Positions 54,164 to 63,695 of a stretch of DNA of 64,000 bases are shown here, one piece after another. The position numbers and the translations under genes are program-made. The notes below the pieces were generated by a model, which saw only the letters and a list, made by a program, of their open reading frames with translations, was not told where the DNA came from and did not search any database. Source of the DNA: Thioalkalivibrio thiocyanoxidans ARh2. GTDB lineage: Bacteria > Pseudomonadota > Gammaproteobacteria > Ectothiorhodospirales > Ectothiorhodospiraceae. Each line of letters opens with the position of its first letter. Position 1 is the first letter of the stretch. The DNA is taken from NCBI RefSeq assembly GCF_000385215.1, contig NZ_ARQK01000052.1, forward strand, positions 19,936 through 83,935. Direction: 5' to 3'.

Positions 54164-57100
54164 TCAGGCGAGACGCGGGTTAGGCTGCAGTCTCTCCTCG
54201 GGCGCGTACCGGCGCGGGATGATGCAGTGGTTGATGCGCAAGAGTTCGCGCTCGCTCCACTGGCGCCAGACATCGTCGCGCGCAAAGCGAGCATAGTCGA
54301 GCAGGGTCAGCCGCTCGATGTTCGGGTTGCCGTGGTCGTGCGCCAGCCGTCTTGCCCGCTCCAGTTCCTGCCAGCCCTCGTCGTCGATGCTGTCGCTGCA
54401 TTCGAGCAGTGCATGGGCGCGCAGCCGGCGAATCGCGGGCTCGAAACCATGGTCGCCTCGATTCAGGCAGTTCCTCAGCGCCTCGGTCGCGATTTCCAGG
54501 CGCTCTGACGGCTCGACGCCGGTTGCATGCAGTGCGTCGAGCAGGAACAGCTGAAAGATGGTGCTGACGCCGTCCATGATGTGACGCAGGGCTTCTGCCT
54601 GTTCCCGGAGTGGTGCCACGGCGGAGGTATCGCCTTGACGGGCGAGGGCCCAGTGCTGGAGTGCCAGGCCGGAGGCCCGCCAGAGTGGATAGTCGTAGGC
54701 GTCCGCGATCGCGAGCGCGCGGTGGGCGGAGGTCAGGGCCTCGTCGGGATCGTCGGCGAAGAAACCGAGCGCCGCGCGGAAGGCATAGACGAAGGCCTCG
54801 GTAGGCCGGTGCTCCAGCGCCGCGGCCTCGGCGCAGGCGGTATCCATTTCGTCCCAGGCGCGGGCATGGTTGCCGAAAAAGAGAAGCGTCCAGGCCATGA
54901 ACCCACGCGCACTGATCGCGGGGTTCTCGGTATGGCGCGCGACGAGGTGGGGGTGGTCGTCCTCGCGGTACAGTGCAAGCGCCCGTGTCTGGTGTTCCAG
55001 GGCCAGCGGGAACTGGCCACTCCAGAAATGGGTGTTGCCCTGGACGTAGTGCGCGGCGATCTGCAGCAGGCGGTCGCTCGACTGCGCTGCGACCTGCTCC
55101 ATGTCGTTGGCCAGGCGGTGGGCCTCGTCGAAGCCGTGCCAGGACCCCGCGCCGTGCCACAGGCCCCAGAGCACACGGAAGTACTGGACTGCATCGCGTT
55201 GGGGCGTGGTGACCCGCAGGGCCCGTTCGAAGATGGCGTGGACGGTGCGCGAGCCGTAGCCAAGTAGCGCGAGATTCGAGGCGCCGAGTCCCCCGAGGGC
55301 GCGCAGCGTTTGCTTGTCGCGTTCTCCCGAGGGTTCCCGGTCGGCGAGCTCGCGATCAAGGCAGATGAGGGCATCTTCGAAGTAGCGCGAAGCCTCCAGC
55401 AGCATGCCGCGCGCGAAAGCGGTCTCGCCCGCCTCGAGCCAGGCGGGCACCGCCTCATCCAAACGCCCGGCTTGATAGAGGTGGTTGGCGACCTGCCCCC
55501 AGTCGGTGTGGCTCGTGCCTTCATCATCGCGCAGGAGGTCGGCCAGCCGACCGTGCAGCCGCGTACGCTCGGTCAGCAGCATGGATTCATACGCGGCCTG
55601 ACGGAACAGGGCGTGACGGAAACGATAGCGCACCCCATCCAGTACGCCGACGGGTTCGATGAATCCGCGGCCCGTGAGGCGGCTGAGCTGGCGCCGGATT
55701 GCGTCGGCCGGTTGTCCCAGCAGGTGACTCAGCATTCGGGTGTCAAAATCGCGCCCGATCACGGCCGCCGCATGGGCCAGGTCGCGTGAGGTACCGGTTT
55801 GTTCCAGGCGCGCCACGAGGAGGTTGGACAGGCCCGGCGGCAGGCTGTCGGGCAGGGCGCCGCTACGCGCCGCATCCAGGGTGTAGCGCGTCAGCTCCTC
55901 CAGAAAGAGGGGGACTCCCTCGCCGCGTTCGACGAGTTGATGGCGCAGGTGCGTAGACAGGCGATGCTGGGCATCGAGGCGCTCGATGATTTCGTGGGCG
56001 GCGGCCTCGGGCAGTGCGTGCAGGCGCAGATGCTCAAGGGCGACATCGCGCCAGTTGGAGCGAAAACTCATGCGCGCAGTGAGCACGACCATTAGCGGCT
56101 GCTCGGGCAGGTGCTGGTACAGGCGTCGGAGAAGCTCGGCGGTGCCCGAGTCCATCCAGTGCACATCGTCGCAGATCAGCAGGATGGGGCCACGCATTGC
56201 CCGACGCCGGGTGAGATCGACAAGCACATCGATAATGCGATCCCGGTCCAGCCCATTCGCAGCGAGGCGCTCGAGGTCGTTGCTGTCAGGGTGCGTGAGC
56301 CAGTGGGACAGGGTAGCGGCGGCGTCAGGATGAAGCGACTGCGTGGCGGCAAGAGCGTGCGCCAGGCGTCGCTCGCGGCTGGCATTCATCGTCCCGCGTC
56401 CAACCCATGTGGCGAGCGCCTGGCGCACGGGGGTCAGCAATTGCCGTGAACGGTCTTCGCGACACTTCAGCAGGAAGCGCGAGCGCGCCTGCCCGCGGAT
56501 ACGCTCGTCCAGGTGCCGGGCGAGACGGCTCTTGCCCAGTCCAGCCTCTCCCTGGATCAGCACGAAGTGCGGGGTGCGTTCATTGAGTGTCTGGTGCCAG
56601 ACCTTCTGCAGGCGTTCAAGCTCCGCCGTACGCCCGGCCAGCGGGGTCAGCCCTCGGGCATGCTGTGCATCCACTCGATCCAGGGGCCCGGGGTTGCCGG
56701 TAACGCGCTGACTCCCCGCGAGTTCCCCCGTAGCGCCCTCGTGGGGGCTGAACAGAAAGTATCCCGAGACTCGCTGGTATACGGACGGGGATACCACGAT
56801 CGTCCCTGTGTCCGCTGATCGCGCCAGCACCTGTGCACGCTGGCTAAGTTGGCCGGCGGGATCGGGGATATCCGGGTCGACGCCGGTTACGATGAGGTCG
56901 GTATCGACACTCATGCGGAGTTGGCAGTTGGCTGGGGCTGTCTGCAGGGCTTGCCAGGCGGCATGGACGGCATCCACGGTAGCCTGTTCGCGCCCCGCGG
57001 GATAGCCGAAATAGGCAAGAAGACCGCTGCCGGGTGCGCGAACGACATGGCCCCGGTGGTTCAGCAGGACCAGATCCAGTTGTTCCAGCGCGTGTTGCAT

Positions 57101-58006
57101 GCGCTCGTGCTGCAATTCGACATCGAGATCCGCGTCCGGCTGGACCAAACAGGACACGACAGTGACACGGCGCCGTTCAGCGCGCAGGGCAGCCGTTTCG
57201 GATCCGGCATGCAGGGACGCCGGCGCTGTTGCCTTCGGGGTTGGGGTTGCTATCTCGTCGCGAGTGCGAATGAGCAGATTGCCAGGGTCTTCCCCTGTCT
57301 GTTGCTTCAGTCGCTCGAAGTGTTCCAGTGCCCGCTCGCGATTTCCCATGCCGGCCATCGTCAGCATGAGCAGGCGGTGGAGGGCTTTCTCGTGGGGCTC
57401 GAGCGCAAGCAGGCGCTGGAGCTCGGCAAGCAGGGATTCGGCGTCAGCGGAATGGCAGAGGTCCGCGAGGTTTTCTTCGATCAGGGTGAGCAGTTGGGAC
57501 CAGTAGTGCTCGCGCTGTGTCTGGGCCCAGGCGGCGAGTTCGGGGAGATCCTGAAGTGCCCGCACCGGCTGAAGGAAGGGGCCATGGTATTGCCGGATCA
57601 CCGCAAGGACTTGGGTGGCCAGCTGGTTGGGGCTCAGGTTGCCGCGGTCAGCGCGCAGGCGGCGCAGGGCGATCACGTCGATCTCGGCACCGGGCTGAAG
57701 TCGAAAATGGACGTAGCGTGGCGTGGCCTCGAGCAGGCCAGGGCTTGGCCCGTCGGGCAGTTGTCGCCGCAGCTGGAAAAGCCCCTGGCGCAGGTTGACG
57801 CGCGCGCTGTCGCTGTCGAGCTCGGGCCAGAACAGGCGTGCCAGTTCCTGGCGGGGCACACGTCGTGGGCATTCAGCCGCCAGGTAGGTCAGCAATAGCC
57901 CCAGCTTGGTGCCGGACAGGGCCGCCACATCGCGGCCCTCGATCCGCACGCCGACTGTGCCAAAGGTCGTGATCTCGAGATGGGCCAACCATTCCCCCTG
58001 TCGCAA
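54164..58006 (-). CDS. BTAD/SARP-type regulator with degenerate cyclase domain, ATPase and TPR region
   Basis: A 1280-aa multidomain regulator. The N-terminus is a winged helix of the OmpR/SARP type (residues about 10-100) with a BTAD helical domain to about 245. A cyclase-homology region (about 275-430, starting RRRVTVVSC) lacks the usual metal-binding Asp in FADL and is probably inactive. An AAA/STAND ATPase follows (AGRTAELERL; Walker A GEAGLGKS near residue 486; ICDDVHWMD as Walker B). The C-terminal 450 residues are TPR-like. The layout is that of large ATP-dependent activators (AfsR- or MalT-like). The signal and target genes are not known. No partner gene is obvious. Confidence 0.82.
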   Translation of the reverse strand: MRQGEWLAHLEITTFGTVGVRIEGRDVAALSGTKLGLLLTYLAAECPRRVPRQELARLFWPELDSDSARVNLRQGLFQLRRQLPDGPSPGLLEATPRYVHFRLQPGAEIDVIALRRLRADRGNLSPNQLATQVLAVIRQYHGPFLQPVRALQDLPELAAWAQTQREHYWSQLLTLIEENLADLCHSADAESLLAELQRLLALEPHEKALHRLLMLTMAGMGNRERALEHFERLKQQTGEDPGNLLIRTRDEIATPTPKATAPASLHAGSETAALRAERRRVTVVSCLVQPDADLDVELQHERMQHALEQLDLVLLNHRGHVVRAPGSGLLAYFGYPAGREQATVDAVHAAWQALQTAPANCQLRMSVDTDLIVTGVDPDIPDPAGQLSQRAQVLARSADTGTIVVSPSVYQRVSGYFLFSPHEGATGELAGSQRVTGNPGPLDRVDAQHARGLTPLAGRTAELERLQKVWHQTLNERTPHFVLIQGEAGLGKSRLARHLDERIRGQARSRFLLKCREDRSRQLLTPVRQALATWVGRGTMNASRERRLAHALAATQSLHPDAAATLSHWLTHPDSNDLERLAANGLDRDRIIDVLVDLTRRRAMRGPILLICDDVHWMDSGTAELLRRLYQHLPEQPLMVVLTARMSFRSNWRDVALEHLRLHALPEAAAHEIIERLDAQHRLSTHLRHQLVERGEGVPLFLEELTRYTLDAARSGALPDSLPPGLSNLLVARLEQTGTSRDLAHAAAVIGRDFDTRMLSHLLGQPADAIRRQLSRLTGRGFIEPVGVLDGVRYRFRHALFRQAAYESMLLTERTRLHGRLADLLRDDEGTSHTDWGQVANHLYQAGRLDEAVPAWLEAGETAFARGMLLEASRYFEDALICLDRELADREPSGERDKQTLRALGGLGASNLALLGYGSRTVHAIFERALRVTTPQRDAVQYFRVLWGLWHGAGSWHGFDEAHRLANDMEQVAAQSSDRLLQIAAHYVQGNTHFWSGQFPLALEHQTRALALYREDDHPHLVARHTENPAISARGFMAWTLLFFGNHARAWDEMDTACAEAAALEHRPTEAFVYAFRAALGFFADDPDEALTSAHRALAIADAYDYPLWRASGLALQHWALARQGDTSAVAPLREQAEALRHIMDGVSTIFQLFLLDALHATGVEPSERLEIATEALRNCLNRGDHGFEPAIRRLRAHALLECSDSIDDEGWQELERARRLAHDHGNPNIERLTLLDYARFARDDVWRQWSERELLRINHCIIPRRYAPEERLQPNPRLA

Positions 58007-58137
58007 ACGCCGGGCGCGTCCTGCCTGACGACACTGCCGCCGTTGCGGGTGTCCGGCCGGTTATTGCGCGCCTCGCCCGCGATGTATGACCGCAAAGACG
58101 ATACCACGCGAATTGTAACGTTATTTGGGGGGTTGGG

Positions 58138-58638
58138 TCAGTCGATCCGGATGGTGGTGTAGCCCTGCTGCTCGTAGCCCATGATGGACAGGAAGGTATT
58201 GCCCACCAGGTTGATACCCGGAACCAGGTCTTCCTGCCCGAGATCGAAGCGGCGGGTGGCGATGTAGCAGGCCTCCATGTGGACGCCATCCAGTTCCTGG
58301 ATGTCGGCCAGACGGTCATGGATGTGGCGCACCGCCGAGACGTCCTCGATCTCCAGGTGGTCGGTATCGCGCGCGATCAGCGCGGCGGCACCCCCGCGAA
58401 ACGCGAACACCATGTTCGGCTCCAGGCCTTGGCGCACCATGTCCTCGTAGGTCTCTTCGATGACGCTCAGCCGGGCAATCAGGCGTTCAGGGTCGCCGAT
58501 GGTGATGTCCCAGAGGATCTGGCCGTGTTCCAGCCCCGCAATCGCGCGCTCGTCGGAAGGCTTTTCCGCCGCCGCCGGGCTGGCGAGCAGAAAAGCCAGC
58601 AGGACAGTGCCGAGAATGCCGATCAGCCGATACTTCAT
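58138..58638 (-). CDS. Periplasmic DsrE/DsrF-like protein
   Basis: A 166-aa protein with a signal peptide (residues 1-24, PAAAE) and a DsrE-like fold: ILWDITIGDPERLIARL and MVFAFRGGAAALI, with the conserved Cys124 in HMEACYIATRRF. Exported DsrE-like proteins are common in sulfur oxidisers; a role in periplasmic sulfane-sulfur handling is likely but not shown. A hairpin (58695-58731) lies just upstream. Confidence 0.75.
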   Translation of the reverse strand: MKYRLIGILGTVLLAFLLASPAAAEKPSDERAIAGLEHGQILWDITIGDPERLIARLSVIEETYEDMVRQGLEPNMVFAFRGGAAALIARDTDHLEIEDVSAVRHIHDRLADIQELDGVHMEACYIATRRFDLGQEDLVPGINLVGNTFLSIMGYEQQGYTTIRID

Positions 58639-58694
58639 GGCGAACCCCTTGCCGACGCCAGGTCGGTTTCTGTCGTGACTATGCTCCGAGTTTA

Positions 58695-58731
58695 GGGCAT
58701 GGGGCCCATCTGCACACGAGTCCCCATGCCC
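58695..58731. other. Inverted repeat between two reverse-strand genes
   Basis: GGGCATGGGG (58695-58704) pairs with CCCCATGCCC (58722-58731) around a 17-base centre. It lies downstream of the 87-aa gene and upstream of the DsrE-like gene. There is no T run, so it may be a hairpin or a regulator site rather than a terminator. Confidence 0.4.
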
Positions 58732-58779
58732 CAGACTCCTTCGGGGAGGAGCCGGGCTGGATGCCCCCCCGCGGGCGAC

Positions 58780-59043
58780 TTAGTGCCCGTGGTAGCCCTT
58801 GTGCAGGTACTCGACGCCCTCGAGGGTTTGCACCTGGATCTCGCGTACCGGGATGAAGCGCGCGGAGCCGGGCGCGACGATCTCCTCCGTCACGCGAATG
58901 CGGTAAGGGGCTTTGGAGTTCAGGATCTGCCCGACGTAGCGCTTGCCCTCATGGGTCACGCGTACCGGGGTGGTCTTGTCGTGGCGGCTGAAGTTGTAGC
59001 TAACGCCTTTGGGGTAGTTTAGGTTGCGTTCGGAAAAGGTCAT
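58780..59043 (-). CDS. Small conserved-looking protein of unknown function
   Basis: An 87-aa soluble protein (FSERNLNYPKGVSYNFSRHD at the start, EYLHKGYHGH at the end) rich in charged and aromatic residues. It starts 27 bases after the photolyase stop on the same strand and may share its transcript. I do not recognise a family. Confidence 0.5.
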   Translation of the reverse strand: MTFSERNLNYPKGVSYNFSRHDKTTPVRVTHEGKRYVGQILNSKAPYRIRVTEEIVAPGSARFIPVREIQVQTLEGVEYLHKGYHGH

Positions 59044-59070
59044 GTCTGGGCCTTGCTGGATTGATGTTCT

Positions 59071-60480
59071 TTAACGGGATGAAGTCTTCTTGATGGCCTC
59101 GAAGGCCTCCAATGCGGCCTGGCGGCTGGCTTTCAGATCCACGATCGGACTCGGATAGCCCTGGGTGCCGCCGGCGCCCGGGGCGTGAATATACCGTGTT
59201 TCGGTCTCCTTGAGCACCGGCAGAAAGCGTCGCACGAATCGCCCGTCCGGGTCGTATTGTTCCCCCTGGCGCTGGGGGTTGAAGATGCGGAAATAGGGCG
59301 CGGCGTCGGCCCCGCACCCGCCGGCCCATTGCCAGCCCAGGGTGTTGGAGGCGAGATCGGCGTCGACCAGGGTGTCCCAGAACCAGCGGGCGCCGTGCCC
59401 CCAGTGCAGCCGCAGGTTCTTGGTCAGAAAGGATCCCGTGACCATGCGCAGGCGGTTGTGCATCCAGCCGGTTTCCCACAGCTGGCGCATCGCCGCGTCC
59501 ACGATCGGGATGCCGGTGCGGCCCTGTTGCCACGCGGCGAGGTCGGCCTCCGATTCGCGCCAGGGCAAATCCTCGAAGCGCGGGTTCATGGGCTGCTCCG
59601 GCGTGTGCGGGAAGTGATAGAGCACATGGTGCGCAAAATCGCGCCAGCCGAGCTCGCGCACAAAGGACTCGGGCCCCTTGTGCTCCAGTCTGATGCCGGC
59701 ATCGCGCAGCGCGCGCAGCACCTGGCGCGGCGAGACCTCGCCAAAATGCAGGTGCGGTGACAGCCCGGAGGTACCGTCCTGGTCGGGGCGGTCCCGGCTG
59801 TCGGCATAGTCCGTGATCGTCTGTCCGAGGAACCGCTCCAGGCGCTCCCGGGCGCCATGTTCGCCGGGCGTCCAGGTGGCGCGCAGACCGGCGGCCCAGT
59901 CGATTCGGGGCAGCAGCGCCAGGTCATCGAGCGTCAGGGAGGCCGGTGGTTTCTCGGGGCCCGGCAGACGGGAGGGGGCGGGGAGCGGGTCGTGTTCGAT
60001 CCCGCGTTGCAGGCAGGCGCGCCAGAACGGGGTGAAGACCCTGTACGGGCCGCCCTGGCCGGTCTCCACTTCCCAGGGCTCGACCAGCAAGGCCGCGTTG
60101 AAGCTGCGAACCTCCAGGCCGTCGGCACGCAGCTCGGCCTTGATGCCCTGATCGCGCAGGACACGGGCCGGTTCGTAGACGCGGTTCCAGTACACGGCCT
60201 CGGCCCCGGTCTCGGCGACCAGCTCCCGCAGGGTGTCGAGGCTCGGGCCCGCGCGCACGACCAGAGGGCTTCCGGCCTCGTTCAGCGCCTCGTTGAGGGC
60301 CTGCAGGCTGTGGTGCAGCCACCAGTTGGAGGCGGCCCCGGGGGGCCACTGCAAGTCCTCGTCCGGGGCATGAATGAACACCGGGATCACGGCCCCGCCG
60401 CGTTCGACGGCGGCGTGGAGCGCGGGCTGGTCGCCCAGGCGCAGGTCCTGGCGCAGCCAGACGAGGGCAGGGCCGGTCAT
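59071..60480 (-). CDS. phrB: Deoxyribodipyrimidine photolyase
   Basis: A 469-aa class I CPD photolyase/cryptochrome. It has the antenna domain (ALVWLRQDLRLGDQPALH) and the FAD domain with GTSGLSPHLHFGEVSPRQ, then RMVTGSFLTKNLR and LASNTLGWQWAGGCGADAAP. It uses blue light to split cyclobutane dimers. The MerR-type regulator gene lies 79 bases upstream on the same strand, an arrangement known for light-responsive regulators. Confidence 0.95.
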   Translation of the reverse strand: MTGPALVWLRQDLRLGDQPALHAAVERGGAVIPVFIHAPDEDLQWPPGAASNWWLHHSLQALNEALNEAGSPLVVRAGPSLDTLRELVAETGAEAVYWNRVYEPARVLRDQGIKAELRADGLEVRSFNAALLVEPWEVETGQGGPYRVFTPFWRACLQRGIEHDPLPAPSRLPGPEKPPASLTLDDLALLPRIDWAAGLRATWTPGEHGARERLERFLGQTITDYADSRDRPDQDGTSGLSPHLHFGEVSPRQVLRALRDAGIRLEHKGPESFVRELGWRDFAHHVLYHFPHTPEQPMNPRFEDLPWRESEADLAAWQQGRTGIPIVDAAMRQLWETGWMHNRLRMVTGSFLTKNLRLHWGHGARWFWDTLVDADLASNTLGWQWAGGCGADAAPYFRIFNPQRQGEQYDPDGRFVRRFLPVLKETETRYIHAPGAGGTQGYPSPIVDLKASRQAALEAFEAIKKTSSR

Positions 60481-60559
60481 CAGAGGCGGTCTCCATGTCG
60501 CAGTCGTTCACGGATGGCGGCGGCCTGCACCCTGGACCACGAACGGGTGGTGGATCGTC

Positions 60560-61543
60560 TCAGGGCTGGAGTTGCCGGCTGAGGTGGTCCGCGGCTTCGA
60601 GCGGGGTCCTGGGTAGCACTTCGATTTCGCGCTGGTGTTCCATCTGCGAGAGTTCCAGGGCGGCGGAGCCTGCGAGATAGCAGCGCGGTCCAGGGTGGTC
60701 GAGGATCGCCTCCACGCGCGGAAGCTCGGGCGAGCGCATCAGTTGGGAGGACCCATGGATCACCAGTGCAGGGGCGTGGAGGTGCTGTACGAGCGTGTCG
60801 AGGGCCTCGGGGCTGGTTGCGTCAAACACCGAGACTGTTTGCACGCCACGGCGGGCGCAGGCCAGCTGCAGGAGCATGCCGCCGACCTGCTGGTGCCCGC
60901 CCCCGAGGACCAGGCAGGGGATTGCAGGCCCCTCACAGGCCCGGATCGCAGCGCGTAATTGATCGGCGAAGGCTGTTGTTGCCCAGGAGGCGAATACTGC
61001 CAGGCGTATTTCTCCGTCGGAGGTGTGTCGCGATTCTTCTCGCAGACGCCGGTAGACTTCGAGAAATGCGCTTTCATGCACGCCGTCCCAGCCATGGCGC
61101 ATCACCAAGCGTGCATAGGTGCGCTCCAGCTTGCCGGTATCCAGGTCCATGACGGAGGCATACAGCGTCTCGGCCAGCGGGTCGAGGGTGTGTGGAGCCA
61201 CTCCGGGGCGGCCGATATCCGCATGTTCGTGCGGCGCAGAGGACTTGGTTGCATTACGCGGGGAGGAACGAGGCTCGCTTCTCGTGCTTTCGCTGGAGAG
61301 AACCCGATGGACCTGGGAGACCGGGATTCCCTGGTCAAGCAGTTCCAGGATGCGCCTTATGCGCGCGATGTCATCCGCGCTGTAGAGCCGGTGTCCCTTG
61401 GGTGTGCGCATCGGGCGGATCAACCCGTAGCGGCGCTCCCAGGCGCGCAGGGTTACGTCGTTTACCCCCGTTTCCGCGCACACGTGGCGGATAGGATAAA
61501 GACCTTCCTGTTCGGACGTGCCCACTTGTGTCGCACTGGTCAT
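60560..61543 (-). CDS. MerR-family CarH/LitR-like transcriptional regulator
   Basis: A 327-aa regulator. Residues 15-80 form the MerR winged helix of the CarH/LitR/BluR branch (TLRAWERRYGLIRPMRTPKGHRLYS with conserved order). The C-terminal two-thirds resemble a helical bundle plus Rossmann B12-binding domain (LVLGGGHQQVGG). The canonical motif is degenerate: His217 is one residue further from the Gly than in D-x-H-x-x-G, and the Trp...Glu-His signature of the upper domain is missing. Cobalamin binding is thus doubtful. The promoter carries three 11-bp-spaced TGTAC repeats. The regulator probably controls itself and the photolyase. Confidence 0.85.
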   Translation of the reverse strand: MTSATQVGTSEQEGLYPIRHVCAETGVNDVTLRAWERRYGLIRPMRTPKGHRLYSADDIARIRRILELLDQGIPVSQVHRVLSSESTRSEPRSSPRNATKSSAPHEHADIGRPGVAPHTLDPLAETLYASVMDLDTGKLERTYARLVMRHGWDGVHESAFLEVYRRLREESRHTSDGEIRLAVFASWATTAFADQLRAAIRACEGPAIPCLVLGGGHQQVGGMLLQLACARRGVQTVSVFDATSPEALDTLVQHLHAPALVIHGSSQLMRSPELPRVEAILDHPGPRCYLAGSAALELSQMEHQREIEVLPRTPLEAADHLSRQLQP

Positions 61544-61548
61544 ATTCG

Positions 61549-61581
61549 GATTGTACAGAATCTGTACGTTTCATGTACCTA
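61549..61581 (-). promoter_or_regulatory. Three TGTAC direct repeats at 11-bp spacing (CarH/LitR-type operator)
   Basis: TGTAC occurs at 61552, 61563 and 61574, exactly one helical turn apart, immediately upstream of the MerR-type start at 61543. CarH of Thermus binds an operator of three 11-bp direct repeats, so this fits an autoregulatory site. No perfect -10/-35 pair was assigned. Confidence 0.65.
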
Positions 61582-61787
61582 GCATGGCCCGTGCAGAGCA
61601 TCGGTTTGGCACCTGGGTTTCGTCAACCTGCCAGTCATTGGATGATGGCGATCGGTTGGGTTGTCGAGCGCGAGGCAGTGGCTGTTGCGTCCTCCCGGCC
61701 GGGCACTATTGGTCCGCTCGGGTGGAATGAACCCCGGAAGTAATCAGTCCCCTAACAATGCAGAGAGGATCCCAAACGGAGGCGACC

Positions 61788-63695
61788 ATGTCGCAGGAAA
61801 GAAATGTTGCGGAGTTTCGGTGGATTCGAGGCGGATTCATGCTGGCTGCGGCGTCAGTTCTGTGCCTGGCCGTCGCCCTGCCCGTGCAGGCGAACCCCGA
61901 AATGGCGGACAGCATTTCTCCGTATTTACGCTTGCATGTAGACGACCCCGTCAAATGGCGGGCGTGGGACCCTGCATTGCTTGAGAAGGCCCGTGAGGAA
62001 CAGCGCCCGCTACTGATCTCCAGCGGGTACTACTCCTGCTACTACTGTCATGTCATGCAGGACGAGAGCTTCAAGGATGAAGGCATTGCCGAACGCCTGA
62101 ACGAGCATTTCATACCGGTCAAGGTCGATCGCGAGGTGAACGGGGCACTGGACACCTATCTGCTCGAGTTCCAGCGTGCGACGGCCGGAAGCGCGGGGTG
62201 GCCATTGAACGTGGTGGTGACGCCCGAGGGTCATGCGCTGACCGGGGTGGTGTACGCCCCGCGCGATGACTTCGCAGAGTTCCTGGACGGCATCACCGAA
62301 CGCCTGGAGGCGGATTACGATGCGTTGCTCGACCTCGCCCGCCGCGGCAGTGATGAGCTCTCCGAGCAACTGCGTAAGGGTGAAGAACCGATGTCCGACA
62401 GCCGGGCGGCGCGTCTGCCGCAGGTCCTGTGGACCGCCATGGAACGCGAGGCGGATGACCTCCAGGGCGGCTTTGGCAGCTCAACCAAGTTTCCGCATTC
62501 GCCCTGGTTGCGCGCATTGCTGGAGGCCGAACGCATCGGCGAAGCGCCGGACTGGGTCCCCGAGTTCCTGGACATCACGCTGGAAGAGATGAGTGGATCC
62601 GGGCTGCGCGATGTGCTGGGTGGCGGCTTCTTCCGGTATTCCGACACCCCGGACTGGGGCGAGCCGCATTTCGAGGTGATGCTGGAGGATCAGGCCCAGC
62701 TGGCCTGGGTATACCTGAAGGCGGGTGAGCACTTCGACCGCCAGGACTGGATCGAACTGGGCCTGGAAAACCTGGACTTCGTCAAACGCGACATGGCGCT
62801 GCGCGAGGACGATCTGGGGGACCAGGCGGAGCCCGGTCCGGACGGCTTTCGTGGCTTTGCCGCGAGCCTCTCGGCAGTGGACGATCAAGGCCGCGAAGGC
62901 GGGGCCTATCTGTGGCCGGAAGAAGATCTGGAGTCCGCGTTGGCGGACCACGAGAATCCCGAACTGGTGCGTGCCTACTTCGGCATGGAAGGTGCCAAGG
63001 TGTTCGATCTGGGCTATCTCCCGCGGAGCGGTGAAACGGTCGCGCAACTGGCCGAACGCTTCGAACTCGACGAGGAGGCGGTACAGGAGAAGGTGGACAG
63101 TGGCCGCGAAGCCCTGATCGTGGCCCGAGAAGAGCGCGGTCTGCCGCGCGACGAAAAGGTCCTGACCGGGGCGCACGGGCTCCTGCTGTCCGCGTTGTCG
63201 TTGGCGGCGGACCACGACGAGCGCTTCGAGGAGGCCGGAGAGGCCGTGCGCGCGTGGCTGCTGGAGGTGGCCGAGTCGCCCGACGAACTGCCGACGCTGA
63301 TGGGCCTGCCTCGCGAAGACGCGGGCGAGGGCACGCTGAACGACTACGCCTATGTTGCCCAGGGGCTGCGTGACTGGGATTCGGCGCACGACAGTGGTGA
63401 TCGCGGTGCCGCGATTGCCCTGCTGGAGACGGCTTGGGAGCGCTTCCGTGACGACGACGGCTTCCGGTCCGAGCCGGAACCCCCGTTGCCCGGGATGATC
63501 TCGCAGCGCTTCCATCCGGCGGTGCATCGGCCGTCGCCGACCACGCTGATCCTGCGGATGACCGAGGAATGGCTGGAGGAGAGCGACACGCTCGAGAGTG
63601 CGTTCGAGGAATATGACCTGCGCCCGGGGCTCGGAGTCGAGGGACAGCCGAAGCATCACGCGCGGCTGATCCTCTGGTTCCAGGAACGCGACTGA
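61788..63695 (+). CDS. Exported thioredoxin-fold DUF255 protein
   Basis: A 635-aa protein with a signal peptide (residues about 18-35, PVQAN) followed by a DUF255/thioredoxin-like domain containing the redox motif Cys84-YY-Cys87 in SCYYCHVM and the GSAGWPLNVVVTPEG cis-Pro loop. The rest is an alpha/alpha-toroid-like region (FGSSTKFPHSPWL, VLGGGFFRYSDTPDW, EDQAQLAWVYL). Cytosolic relatives (YyaL, spermatogenesis-associated protein 20) have unknown function; this version is exported. The start at 61788 has GGAGG seven bases upstream. Confidence 0.82.
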   Translation: MSQERNVAEFRWIRGGFMLAAASVLCLAVALPVQANPEMADSISPYLRLHVDDPVKWRAWDPALLEKAREEQRPLLISSGYYSCYYCHVMQDESFKDEGIAERLNEHFIPVKVDREVNGALDTYLLEFQRATAGSAGWPLNVVVTPEGHALTGVVYAPRDDFAEFLDGITERLEADYDALLDLARRGSDELSEQLRKGEEPMSDSRAARLPQVLWTAMEREADDLQGGFGSSTKFPHSPWLRALLEAERIGEAPDWVPEFLDITLEEMSGSGLRDVLGGGFFRYSDTPDWGEPHFEVMLEDQAQLAWVYLKAGEHFDRQDWIELGLENLDFVKRDMALREDDLGDQAEPGPDGFRGFAASLSAVDDQGREGGAYLWPEEDLESALADHENPELVRAYFGMEGAKVFDLGYLPRSGETVAQLAERFELDEEAVQEKVDSGREALIVAREERGLPRDEKVLTGAHGLLLSALSLAADHDERFEEAGEAVRAWLLEVAESPDELPTLMGLPREDAGEGTLNDYAYVAQGLRDWDSAHDSGDRGAAIALLETAWERFRDDDGFRSEPEPPLPGMISQRFHPAVHRPSPTTLILRMTEEWLEESDTLESAFEEYDLRPGLGVEGQPKHHARLILWFQERD

